A stretch of DNA of 20,275 bases from a virus, in the IMG/VR virus record IMGVR_UViG_3300045118_000009, positions 1 through 20,275 of that record, one strand, 5' to 3'. Positions 1 to 8,600 of this stretch are shown in pieces. Position 1 is the stretch's first letter; every line of letters begins with the position of its first letter. The translations under genes were made by a program, and so were the position numbers. Below the pieces are notes generated by a model. It was not told where the DNA came from. It was given only the letters and a program-made list of their open reading frames with translations, and made no database searches.

Positions 1-975
1 CCCGACAACATACGTCATGGCATTGTGGAGAAGCCTCTGGTCGCTGTAACGCTGCTCTTCCCATGCGTTTCCGAGGCAGGCGAATCCAACGTAATCAATA
101 TCCAGGGGCAGGGCATAATCATATACGGCAGGGGTGACTATCATGTAGCCCCTGTCGGCATAGCTTATCTTGGTGTTGGCGGTGTCTATGCCAAGCAAAA
201 CCGACTTCGTCCCTGTCGGGATAGTGTAGGTCAGCGACAGCTTTTCCCATTGACCGCCGCCGGAATGGTATGTAGAGCCAGTCGTGGTCGTGGCTCCTGT
301 TGCGTTAGTGACCGTGACCCGTAACCGTGCGCTGTTCGCATCGCTAGCCTTGACATACTTGTACCATGTGAAGGTCGTTCCCACCAGGTCAAGCAGTCTC
401 GGCCATGCGGTTGGTGAAATAGACAAGGCAGGGTTCACTGCGCCGCCTGTGATTTTAGCCGAGTATGTGCCGTATAACCTCTCGGTTGACTCCCTCGCCA
501 CGGTAGCCGCATACGTCCAGAAATCGGGTGCGGTAGAGGCAGTCCATTCCTCGAAATCGTCATTGGGCAGGAAACCGCCGCTGACGAGGTTTCTGTAATC
601 CTTACGGACATGAAGCCGTGGGTAACAGTCTTTCAGGGCGAGGTTGATAAACATGGTAAACAGCGCAGGGCGTATCCTTGTCACCTCGAAGGTTGAGTTC
701 AGAGGCACTTGCGCCGAGAAAACCTGTGCCGGCGTAATCGTACTCGTTGACCTCACAAAGGCGGAGACCAGTCTCTCGTCACCGACCACGCCTGTACCCG
801 ATGTCATCAACACCCACTGGTACTTGTAAGCGTCATCGGTGAGCGCCCTTGCGGAAAGGTCGGTGGAGATTAACGAGATGCCTCCTGCGCCGCCGATTGA
901 TGTCGCTGTCCCCAGCCAGTAATCGCCTACGGCCACCTTGAGGTCTTGCCTGAGTTGAGCAAGGGTATAGGCCAT
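1..975 (-). CDS. Virion structural protein with CBM-like jelly-roll region (3' end beyond window)
   Basis: An open frame of 325 codons runs from an ATG at 975 to the window edge with no stop, so the C-terminus is missing. The start has a clear AGGAG ribosome binding site 6 bases upstream and follows the previous gene by 9 bases. The N-terminus begins MAYTLAQLRQDLK. From about residue 140 the pattern NDDFEEWTA, then a serine/glycine stretch, then GGGQWEKLSLTYTIP resembles carbohydrate-binding (CBM4/9-like) or galactose-binding jelly-roll domains that occur in phage tail and head appendages. This is recognition by pattern, not by search. The gene is last in the visible leftward structural operon, so a virion surface role is inferred. 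The receptor or substrate is unknown. Confidence 0.75.
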   Translation of the reverse strand, partial: MAYTLAQLRQDLKVAVGDYWLGTATSIGGAGGISLISTDLSARALTDDAYKYQWVLMTSGTGVVGDERLVSAFVRSTSTITPAQVFSAQVPLNSTFEVTRIRPALFTMFINLALKDCYPRLHVRKDYRNLVSGGFLPNDDFEEWTASTAPDFWTYAATVARESTERLYGTYSAKITGGAVNPALSISPTAWPRLLDLVGTTFTWYKYVKASDANSARLRVTVTNATGATTTTGSTYHSGGGQWEKLSLTYTIPTGTKSVLLGIDTANTKISYADRGYMIVTPAVYDYALPLDIDYVGFACLGNAWEEQRYSDQRLLHNAMTYVVG

Positions 976-984
976 AAGCTACTC

Positions 985-1560
985 CTAACTGTTCAGTGAT
1001 TTATACCAGATGGTGAAATCGTCACCGCCGACAATAGCACCGCCTGTGCTTACATCCACGGTGCTGTAAGTGGCCGAGACCGTATAACTCGCCGCAGCAT
1101 AGTGGGCGTTGTTTTTCTTGACCTTGAACACATTGTCGGTAGCGGAGATGGTATTCGCCAGCCCTATCTTCGAGCCACGGCCGATGTCCATCGTATCGCC
1201 TACACCCGTTCCCGTCCTTGCCGACATGATGATTGAGGTAATCGAGATATAGGCATAAGTGGTCTCACCAGTCCAGCCTGAAGCCTCGGTGAATGACTCG
1301 CTTCTTGATACGCCGTCAGCACCAACGCCGGTGATAGTGAAAGTAAACGCTGTAATCTGAAGGTGTGAGTCAAATGACCACGTAAGGGTTCGGGGGATAT
1401 CGGGCTGAGCGTCAATGGTGAATGTAATCGGGATTGCTGCGCTCAAGTCCTCATTGGAGCGAACTGCGTCTGCGGTAGAGGCGAGTACGTCCTGGAAATG
1501 CTCGGCGTTCTGAACCTGCACCGCACCATGACTGGCTCCGGCTTTCCTTATCCTTGTCAT
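985..1560 (-). CDS. Probable virion surface/decoration-type structural protein
   Basis: The 191-aa protein has no signal peptide or membrane segment. It is rich in Thr, Ser, Gly and Val and looks all-beta. The segment around residues 50-60 (AQPDIPRTLTWSFD) matches a PDxPR-type element that I recall in small phage capsid or tail-associated beta proteins. It is followed by alternating ITAFTFTITGVGADG and a later DTMDIGRGSKIGL segment typical of that type. The ribosome binding site AGGAGG lies just before the ATG. The gene sits 3 bases downstream of the 124-aa gene and 9 bases upstream of the truncated CBM-like gene, so the three are probably co-translated. The function assignment as a structural protein is inferred from context and composition. 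Confidence 0.7.
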   Translation of the reverse strand: MTRIRKAGASHGAVQVQNAEHFQDVLASTADAVRSNEDLSAAIPITFTIDAQPDIPRTLTWSFDSHLQITAFTFTITGVGADGVSRSESFTEASGWTGETTYAYISITSIIMSARTGTGVGDTMDIGRGSKIGLANTISATDNVFKVKKNNAHYAAASYTVSATYSTVDVSTGGAIVGGDDFTIWYKSLNS

Positions 1561-1563
1561 GGT

Positions 1564-1938
1564 CTAGCCTCCTACCGAGTAGTCAATGCCTATCGTTCCG
1601 CCGCCATCTACCACCATTGCCGTAATCATCGGGTAGAGGATACACCCTGCTATATCTTCCACTATGACTGCGGCAGGGAACTGCGTCAAGTTAACGCTGT
1701 CCCCGTAAACCCATTTCAGCGCCCGTTTGTTGAAATAAAGTATGTGGACGGTACACGATGTAAGCGTACCAGCGCCTGCGTCATTGTGGACATCGAGGCG
1801 GCACTTCGATTCGACCTCGTTTTCACGGTCTATGCCGTTGGCTTTGGCAGCAGCAAGCGTGGCGGTAGGCGTTGCGCCGTCTGCCGCAGCCACGTTAGCC
1901 CTGACTATCCTCGGTACGCTGAACGGTATTGCTGTCAT
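1564..1938 (-). CDS. Hypothetical structural-operon protein
   Basis: The 124-aa protein starts at an ATG preceded by AAGGAG at a good distance. It begins MTAIPFSVPRIVRANVAAADG, then has a charged patch (NGIDRENEVESKCRLDVHND), then a beta-like hydrophobic stretch with CTVHILYFNKRALKW. It ends Gly-rich (GGGTIGIDYSVGG). There is no transmembrane helix. I do not recognise the family. Its size, composition and position among decoration and fibre genes suggest a small virion or head-tail joining component, but this rests on context only. It lies 11 bases after the 44-aa gene and 3 bases before the next gene. Confidence 0.65.
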   Translation of the reverse strand: MTAIPFSVPRIVRANVAAADGATPTATLAAAKANGIDRENEVESKCRLDVHNDAGAGTLTSCTVHILYFNKRALKWVYGDSVNLTQFPAAVIVEDIAGCILYPMITAMVVDGGGTIGIDYSVGG

Positions 1939-1949
1939 GGTATTACTCC

Positions 1950-2084
1950 TTATTTGGCTTCTGGCTTATTAGCCGCCTCAAGCATCCTCATTAAGGCAGC
2001 TATTTGAAGTCTCAGATTGGCATTTTCAATTACCAACTCTGATAGTAACTTCTGTAAGTCGTTAGGCTCTACCTTGATTTCCAT
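1950..2084 (-). CDS. Small coiled-coil peptide, 44 aa
   Basis: A short open frame begins MEIKVEPNDLQKLLSELV and ends KPEAK. It is preceded by AAGGGG about 6 bases before the ATG and fills the gap between the 458-aa and 124-aa genes, with 9 bases to the former and 11 bases to the latter. Residues 9-38 show leucines and isoleucines at heptad-like spacing (LQKLLSELVIENANLRLQIA), so a short amphipathic helix that may dimerise is likely. Phages often encode such small helical peptides between structural genes. I cannot assign a role. The start signal, fit to the operon and lack of any overlapping better frame support it as real. Confidence 0.65.
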   Translation of the reverse strand: MEIKVEPNDLQKLLSELVIENANLRLQIAALMRMLEAANKPEAK

Positions 2085-2093
2085 ACAATCCCC

Positions 2094-3470
2094 TTATGCT
2101 TTCAACATTATCTTGTAGGTTACGCCATTGATACGAACCTGCAATGACCTGTCATTAGTAAGAGGCGCTCCTTCAACTGCGACAGCCTCTTCTGTCCCGA
2201 TGGCTAACGTCCTTTGCCCGGCACCCAAATCGTAACCGCCGAGAGTCACGGTATCCGCTGCGGAACCTGAGTCCGTGGAAGTAGTTGAGGTTAACTGGTT
2301 AGCACCTGTGATACTGTTGCCTCCCGCAGCAATGTTGCCAGAAAGGCTAAGACCTGTGTGTGTTATATTTGACCATGTAGCAACAGCCGTGGCTACGCCT
2401 CCTGTAATAGCGAGGCGGTTGGTAATAGCGTCAGCGGCATTGAAAGTCCTGAACAGCAGGGCTGTGCCATTGGTGGCATTCGCCCTTTCGCTGTCAATAT
2501 ACATTGTCCCGGCTGTGTGTTTACTGACAAGATGAAGTTGTGAGGTAGCCGTGCTTTGCACGTATGGTTCTCCACCCGATTCCGAGAATGAGCCAACCTG
2601 TCCTGCCCCCACCGTGAGAGAAGACACCTTGATAACCGTCTGACTATTAGCATCCAACGAGCCACTCAGGGTAATGCCCGTGTGAGTTACATTCGCCCAA
2701 GTTGCCACGGCTGTTGCTAGGTCAGCAGAGATTGTTAATCTGGTAGTCAATGCGAAACCAGCACCAGCGCCAGTAGTCCTCAGAAATATCGGTATACCAG
2801 ACACACCGCTGACAGAACCGTTGACGTACAACCCGCCGTATGCCACCTGCCCTCTGATTTCACCGACATTGTTAAGTAACTTGCCGTTGAAATCAGGATT
2901 AGTTGTCCACGCCAGCTTTGCATTGTCTATCGCGGCGGTGGTCTTGACATCAGCATTGACGATGGAATCAGCGGTAATGGAAGTCGTGCCGGCAGCAACA
3001 ACAGTCACATCACCAGCCAGCACTTTGGAAGCGGCGAGACCAGTAGCCTGCCCGATAAGCACCTGATTGACAGGGAGTGAAATATCACCAGGGTCAACAG
3101 CCCCGTATTCCGAGACATTGATGAGCATGGCTGCGGCGGTCAAGGCTTTACCGACAGTGAACTGGTTTGTTCCGGCAGTACCGCTGTATTGCCCTGCGGT
3201 ATCCGAAAGATAGACGAGTTGCCCCGGAGTCATGCCGGACAGGTTATCAACGGTAGCACTTACCGTGACCTCGATTTCCTGCCCGCTTTTCCCAAAGCCA
3301 CAGGCTATAAATACAGGGGCGATGGGAGTCGTTCCGATAGCCCTCATCCAGCCGCTTGAATAACCAAGGAGGTCTCCGGGGCTGCACGTTTCCCCTGATT
3401 TCAGAGTCACCTTACCCCTGGCTCCAGTCGCTGTTATGATTCTGCCATTCTGATTCTCGGTTAAAGCCAT
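2094..3470 (-). CDS. Head decoration/fibre-like protein with internal repeats
   Basis: The 458-aa protein has a compact N-terminal region (about residues 1-125) with TPGQLVYLSDTAGQ and VGKALTAAAMLIN. These resemble the SH3/beta-tulip decoration proteins that stabilise phage capsids. The rest is Ser/Thr/Gly-rich fibre-like sequence. Two copies of a roughly 60-residue unit appear around residues 223-285 and 333-395. They share FLRT/LFRT, then RLTI/RLAI, then ATAVATWANVTHTG/ATAVATWSNITHTG, then LSGS/LSGN. The C-terminus (SLQVRINGVTYKIMLKA) is of the kind found at the end of trimeric fibre or appendage proteins. A capsid fibre, with the decoration domain as the anchor, is the best reading. It follows the 134-aa decoration-like gene after a strong hairpin. 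Confidence 0.7.
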   Translation of the reverse strand: MALTENQNGRIITATGARGKVTLKSGETCSPGDLLGYSSGWMRAIGTTPIAPVFIACGFGKSGQEIEVTVSATVDNLSGMTPGQLVYLSDTAGQYSGTAGTNQFTVGKALTAAAMLINVSEYGAVDPGDISLPVNQVLIGQATGLAASKVLAGDVTVVAAGTTSITADSIVNADVKTTAAIDNAKLAWTTNPDFNGKLLNNVGEIRGQVAYGGLYVNGSVSGVSGIPIFLRTTGAGAGFALTTRLTISADLATAVATWANVTHTGITLSGSLDANSQTVIKVSSLTVGAGQVGSFSESGGEPYVQSTATSQLHLVSKHTAGTMYIDSERANATNGTALLFRTFNAADAITNRLAITGGVATAVATWSNITHTGLSLSGNIAAGGNSITGANQLTSTTSTDSGSAADTVTLGGYDLGAGQRTLAIGTEEAVAVEGAPLTNDRSLQVRINGVTYKIMLKA

Positions 3471-3488
3471 TTCATTCTCTCCTTGTTG

Positions 3489-3517
3489 AGTGGGGTGGGA
3501 TGTTAGCCCACCCCACT
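3489..3517 (-). promoter_or_regulatory. Perfect 11-bp stem-loop between two structural genes
   Basis: The sequence AGTGGGGTGGG, a 7-base loop, then CCCACCCCACT forms a perfect 11-bp stem. It lies in the 56-bp gap after the 134-aa gene stop and before the ribosome binding site of the 458-aa gene. No T-run follows on the minus strand, so it is not a classical intrinsic terminator. A role in mRNA stability, processing or partial termination, to lower expression of the downstream fibre gene relative to capsid and decoration, is inferred. Confidence 0.6.
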
Positions 3518-3526
3518 ACAAACTCC

Positions 3527-3931
3527 TTATGAGTACCTGTACCCCTTAATTATCACCTTGGCGACAGCCTCGGTGTCATTAGCCGCAGAGCAGACAATCT
3601 TGATTTCCTTGCCTACTGCGGTATAGAACTTGCCGTTAGGAGTCGTGGCGTCTATGTAAGTGCCACACTCCGCCACAGCGTCACCGTAAACGGTATTGGC
3701 GGCGCCCTTGGCACTAGCCGCAAGGATGTACCCGTTGGCTGAGTCATCGTCACCAACCGTTAAATCAACGCCACCGGCAGCACGGACAGCCGGTGTGACC
3801 ATCAGGACAGTCACCTTCTCGATAACGGACTGCGCCTGAATGGTGTAAACGTCAACAGCCGTGGTGCTGTTGGTCTGCACCTGAACACACTCATTGATGA
3901 GGTAAATGGGTCTCTGGTTCACTACTGCCAT
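3527..3931 (-). CDS. Probable capsid decoration protein
   Basis: The 134-aa protein directly follows the major capsid gene with a 17-base gap and a strong AGGAGG ribosome binding site. It is beta-rich, with VYTIQAQSVIEKVTVLMVTP near residues 28-47, a GGVDLTVGDDDSANG turn, and KIVCSAANDTEAVAKVIIKGYRYS at the end. No membrane segment or catalytic motif is seen. Small beta proteins encoded just after the capsid gene in phages are often decoration or stabilisation proteins present in many copies. This call rests on position, size and composition, and a head-completion role is the main alternative. Confidence 0.6.
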   Translation of the reverse strand: MAVVNQRPIYLINECVQVQTNSTTAVDVYTIQAQSVIEKVTVLMVTPAVRAAGGVDLTVGDDDSANGYILAASAKGAANTVYGDAVAECGTYIDATTPNGKFYTAVGKEIKIVCSAANDTEAVAKVIIKGYRYS

Positions 3932-3948
3932 TTTATTTCCCTCCTGCC

Positions 3949-4869
3949 TTAGTCCTTGACACCGATAAGGGCGGCACGAGCGACCACGGAGTAGTCACAG
4001 AGGCCGCAGTACCACTTGATACGGGTTCTGGTGGCGTCCTTGGTTTCAAGAGCGCCGACTTCCTCGACCTGAATACCCTGGTTCTGTATGCCCATCAGCT
4101 TGCCCTCACCGAATTGCAGGGCGTAGATGGTGCTGGAAGTGTCGCCGGTATATGCGGTCTCGACTGAAGCGAGAAGGGTGTGGGTGTCCAGTATCCAGTC
4201 GGAAACACCAATCGGGATGTCGTTATAGGTGGCAACGAGCGCACCGAAACCATCCTTGATGTAGCCGAGCTGTGCGCCACCGAGCGCACGGACGAGAGCG
4301 GTAATCTTCCGGCGTGACCGCTTGCTCATCAGGAGCATATCCGGGGGGCCGCCTTTGACGGCGTCAATCAGTTGGTCAACCATTGCGAGTGTCAGCGTGG
4401 CGCCGGTAGCACCTGCGGCGATAAGCTGGGAAGAAGCAGTGGCCGTGTCAATGAGTTTCGCAAGACCGCTGAACTCCTTGGGGTTGGTGGTAGCATTGCC
4501 GTAGATGAAGGTGTCCTCAAACTCATGGCGGAGAGCCTTGGATTTGAGTTCGATTACGGCAGCTTTCAGGTCCTGTATGTTGCTCCGGGTCTGTTGCAGG
4601 TACTTGTCAACATCAGCATCACCGCCGAGAATCTTGAGTGTGGAACTGAGCTGGGTGAATGTCGGGGTGGACTCGTTCCATGTGTCACCGACATCGAACC
4701 AGTCAACCGTGGCCATTGCGTTTTCACGGTTATAGGTAAGGGCGTTGCCGTTGATTTCGGCAAACGGGAGTCTTTGAAGGATAGGCGAATCCTTCACGGT
4801 TGTCTCGATAACGCCTTTTACAAGGACATCATTCGAGAGTTTTGCCGCCTCGACTAAAGTCATTGCCAT
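3949..4869 (-). CDS. Major capsid protein, HK97-like fold
   Basis: The 306-aa protein has the expected features of phage major capsid proteins of this size class. The N-terminal helix MTLVEAAKLSNDVLVKGVIE is followed by ILQRLPFAEINGNALTYNRE. Then come the conserved-looking LGGDADVDKYLQQT, with a long helix ELKSKALRHEFEDTFIYG (E-loop/spine region). DMLLMSKRSRRKITALVRALGG follows around residues 180-200, and the C-terminal TRIRIKWYCG-like segment has VVARAALIGVKD. The ribosome binding site AAGGAG precedes the ATG. It is flanked by the scaffold gene upstream and a decoration-like gene downstream, which is the typical order. It should assemble into the icosahedral shell. I am confident in the fold family but not in the exact subfamily. 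Confidence 0.88.
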   Translation of the reverse strand: MAMTLVEAAKLSNDVLVKGVIETTVKDSPILQRLPFAEINGNALTYNRENAMATVDWFDVGDTWNESTPTFTQLSSTLKILGGDADVDKYLQQTRSNIQDLKAAVIELKSKALRHEFEDTFIYGNATTNPKEFSGLAKLIDTATASSQLIAAGATGATLTLAMVDQLIDAVKGGPPDMLLMSKRSRRKITALVRALGGAQLGYIKDGFGALVATYNDIPIGVSDWILDTHTLLASVETAYTGDTSSTIYALQFGEGKLMGIQNQGIQVEEVGALETKDATRTRIKWYCGLCDYSVVARAALIGVKD

Positions 4870-4886
4870 TGCAGTAACTCCTTAAT

Positions 4887-5630
4887 TTACTTTTTTGCTG
4901 TTAACCTTCGTATGCCTTCACGAATCTTCTGTGCCGGGGTCATGGCTTCAATATCCGCCGATGAAGCGGATGACATTTGCCCGTCCACGGCACCGACAAG
5001 AGCCTGTTTCACTTCCGCCTCAAGCCTCGCCTTCTCAGCCGCTATCTGTTCGGGTGTAGGGATTAGCGACTTCAGATGGTCGAAAGAGGCTTTTTGCGCC
5101 GCCTTGACTGACTCATCGAACTTGCGCTCTTTGAACAGTTGCCTCGCACTGTCGAACTTCGGGTCTTCGGGTGATAGCCCGGCATAGGTGGCTGCATCCT
5201 CGATGGAAGAATAGGCGCTGGCCGCCGTTCTAAGGGTCGTGGCCTGTGCCTTTTCAGCATCCTCCAGCTTGGCTATGGCAGCCTTCTGCTCCTCTGATAA
5301 CCCGGCAGTTTCCGCAATGCCCTTGAGTATGGTCTCCACTTTGTCCAGCCTCTGCATGGTTGCGCTGAAACCAGACTCATTCGACAAGGCACGGTCTCGC
5401 CATTTGTTGAGTTCTGTCTGACCCTTGGCGTAGAGTTCCTTGTAGTTAGGCTCGGCGGATGGCGGTGTTTGCGGTTTCTGTGCGGCAGTTTGCGGCGCAG
5501 GTGCAGTACCAGGGGTTTGCCCGGAAGGGGCTGCCCCCGTAGCCTTGGCCTCGGCGCTTTGCGCTGGCGCTCCAGTTGTTACCGCTGTGTTCTGTGCCGT
5601 CTGTCCGGCTGTCTTCTGTTCGGTAGTCAT
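4887..5630 (-). CDS. Capsid scaffolding protein
   Basis: The 247-aa protein is dominated by Ala, Glu, Lys, Gln and Thr. The first 65 residues are low-complexity (APAPQTAAQKPQTPPSAEP). Residues 65-110 contain YKELYAKGQTELNKWRDRAL and a helical LDKVETILKGIAETAG, followed by EEQKAAIAKLEDAEKAQ. The C-terminus is basic (KIREGIRRLTAKK), which fits the capsid-binding helix of phage scaffolding proteins. It lies 17 bases upstream of the major capsid gene with the ribosome binding site GAGGAG. No protease domain is visible in it or nearby. Scaffold is called from composition, predicted helicity, the basic tail and position. Confidence 0.8.
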   Translation of the reverse strand: MTTEQKTAGQTAQNTAVTTGAPAQSAEAKATGAAPSGQTPGTAPAPQTAAQKPQTPPSAEPNYKELYAKGQTELNKWRDRALSNESGFSATMQRLDKVETILKGIAETAGLSEEQKAAIAKLEDAEKAQATTLRTAASAYSSIEDAATYAGLSPEDPKFDSARQLFKERKFDESVKAAQKASFDHLKSLIPTPEQIAAEKARLEAEVKQALVGAVDGQMSSASSADIEAMTPAQKIREGIRRLTAKK

Positions 5631-5698
5631 ATCTCCTCTTTTTTACGGTTGCACCTTGTGGTGTTACCCGTTACTCTACCTGCTACTAATATACACAG

Positions 5699-8600
5699 TT
5701 ATTCAATCCCTTGCAAACCGATGGGCTTATAGCCGTAGTATTTCACCAGCGCAGCGTCTATGGTTGACTGGTTTTTCAGCCTGTACCTCTGCTGTGTGTA
5801 TTTCAAAAGGCCGTTGTATTCGTCTATCACAGGGTACTTCTCCCTGACGGCTTCCATTTCTTCTTCGTTCATATACTGAGAGCGTTCCTTGTACTTTTCT
5901 ATTACAGCCTTGGCGTTAGGATACCTTCTCTGAACGATGGACATGGTCGCATCGGCTAACGCCCAGTACGGCTTCAGTATTTCCTTTGCCCTCTGTAACT
6001 CGAAGTATTCGGCAGGGTAGTCCTTTTTGTCATAGTCCTTGCGTGCCTGAACGTAAGCCCATATCTCGGCGCCCCATTTGCGCTTGAACTCACCGATTCT
6101 TCGCTCGTATTCGGCAAAGTTAAAACCATCGGGTGTTTCAAGGTCGGGCGCCACGATTATCTTCGCCTGGTATTCCTCGTAAGCCGTGTCCTGAACGGGT
6201 TTGTCAAGCCCCTTTTCCTTTAATCTCTGGAGTCCTTCCTTCGCCCATTCCTCGAACTGAGCCAGCACAGGCTGATTCTCCTTGGCTTCGTAGATTCGGG
6301 TGTAGTCTTTCCCCAATACCTTCCCTGCGTCCTTGACGGCGTCCTTGAAATCTTCCCACTTGCCTGTCCTGCGCCCACGCTCGGCAGCCTTTATGACGTC
6401 ATTCTTGTAGGTTGTCTTGGCTTCCTCGATGCGCTTGTAGAAAGCATTGCGCTGCTTGGCTTCGGGAGTGTCCATTGCCTCGGCTTTGGAACGGGCGAGT
6501 TCAGTCCACTTCTTCAGTTCGGGATTGCTGTCCGTAATCTTGTCACGCTCAAGTTCCGGCATGGCTTCCCACAAGGGGTAATTGCTCTGTTCTGCGATTT
6601 CCTTTCTAAGGTCATCCCTCATCTGGGCAGGGCTGGCTTCTGTCGCCCTCCATCCTGCAAACTCGGCAGTCCCACGAAGCATACGAGCCATCGGGTCTCC
6701 GCTGCCGAGAGCGAGGTTCTGCGTCCAGATAGGAAGCAGGTTTTCGCCTAATACCGTCTTTGTGAGAGCAAGCCATCCGTCTGCCGCCTTATCGCTGGCA
6801 AATGCCTCCTGAAGCGATTTAGGTCTCGTGGGTTCGCCCATGAAGTTTTCACCCTGAATAACATCCAAGCCTGTACCAAGCACGGGGGAGAAGTTGCCAC
6901 GTAGCCAATCGAATGTAGCTTCGGGCATCTTCGCAGGGTCTTCAGCCCACCTGCCGAGCAAGCGGATAATGGAACGGACTTTACCGCCCGGTCCGATGTT
7001 CTGCCCTGCGATTCTCCATGTCAGGAAATTGTTTGACATCGGGTTAAGGTGGTCTGCGATTTCTTCCCATGACTCTCCACGGGCAAGCGATAACGCCACA
7101 GCCCCGGCAGTTACACCAGCGATACCCTTGAGTAACCCTTCCCGTGCCAATCCTCCTCGTAATCCGCCACGGAAGAAGTCGGTCAGGAGAGCGATGGTCG
7201 CCCTGTTATACTGTGTGGCAAGTATAGATGCCCCTTCTGCCTGACGTTGTAATGGGCTTACACCGAATGTGCGGCTGTCGAGTACACCACGGAACTTGTT
7301 GATGAACCCGTCAACATCAGCAGTCCTTGCGGTATCGGTAGCAAGGTGCTGTAACTGCTTGGCGGTTTCTACGCCATAAACATCCAAAGCGGCTTCGTAT
7401 GCCCTCTGGAACGGCTCAAGTACCTTTTTGAACGGTCTCATAATCTTAGACCTCATCAATCCGCCTTCTCTCAGTGCTTCAGTCTGCTCTACACGCCCGC
7501 CTGAAGTCAGTTTCAAGCCGGGGTGCTTTGCCAGAACATCGGCGTTTCTCTCGAAATACCCTGAGATGAAGTCTCCGTCAACAAGCGCCTTGCCAAACCC
7601 TTTCACCGCCTGTACGAAACCAGCGGGGTTGTTGTAAGGCGCAAACAATAGCTGAATCTGTAACGGAGAAGCATCACCGGCTAGAGCGAAGAACCTGCCG
7701 ACTGCATTAGCCTTGTTCAGAGCCGTGAGTGCGGAATTGAACTTCGGGTCGAAAGCGTCACGGAGAAGCTGCGCTGATTTCTTCGCCTCATCTCCCGTCA
7801 GTATCTTCCCCGAAAACGCAGGAATGTCATACAAAGCGGCTTCGTTAAAGCCGGGTTTCATGGCAGCTTCCCTAGAATTGGTGAATTGCCGTGTAGCCTC
7901 CTCGAAGTTATGGCGCTCGGTAGCCATAATTTCCTTGACTCGACTCTTTAACTCACGAACCAACTGGACTCGCTGCGCCCCCTGGCTGTTGGCGGTTTGC
8001 CTGAGTAACGTGTCAAGTTGTGGGAAGTATTCACCCATTGAGCGCATGGTGGACTCGTAAGGTGCGTCAAGCCTGCCGCCTCGCATGAGATTAACAATCT
8101 TGTCAAGTTTCTCTATCTTCTGAAGCCGTGTGTGAGCCATGCGCTTGAGCGTCACAACCTCATCGGCTACGCCGGTTCCACGCCAAGGAATCTTCTGTAA
8201 CAACCACTCGGCTGCCTGCTTGTCATTCACACGGTTATATGCTGCCTGCACGTTAAGGGCAAGAGCCTCGTCACGGGGTAAGTATCTGTATCCTGCCTTC
8301 AGGGCTTCCGCAGGGTTTTCAAATACACGGGCTTTCTCAAAACCAGTCTTGGCACCCATCCTTGAAGGACCGGCGCCGACATAGGCTATTTCCATATCCC
8401 CGTCAGGATTGACCTTCCCGTAAACCTTGCGTCCGGCGTATCTACCGCCTTCCTCGAATGACAGTTCGTTTACTTCTATGCCGTTCCTGCGGAGAAAGTC
8501 GAGTTTCGCCCGTTCTATTTCATCGGCGGTATCAATCCAGCGCCGTTGCTCTCTGGTCAGGCGGTTAGCATACCTGTCGGGGTATGTCCATAGGTCATCG

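Noticed and set aside
3489-3517. Intrinsic transcription terminator
   Set aside because: The stem is strong but no run of T follows on the transcribed strand.
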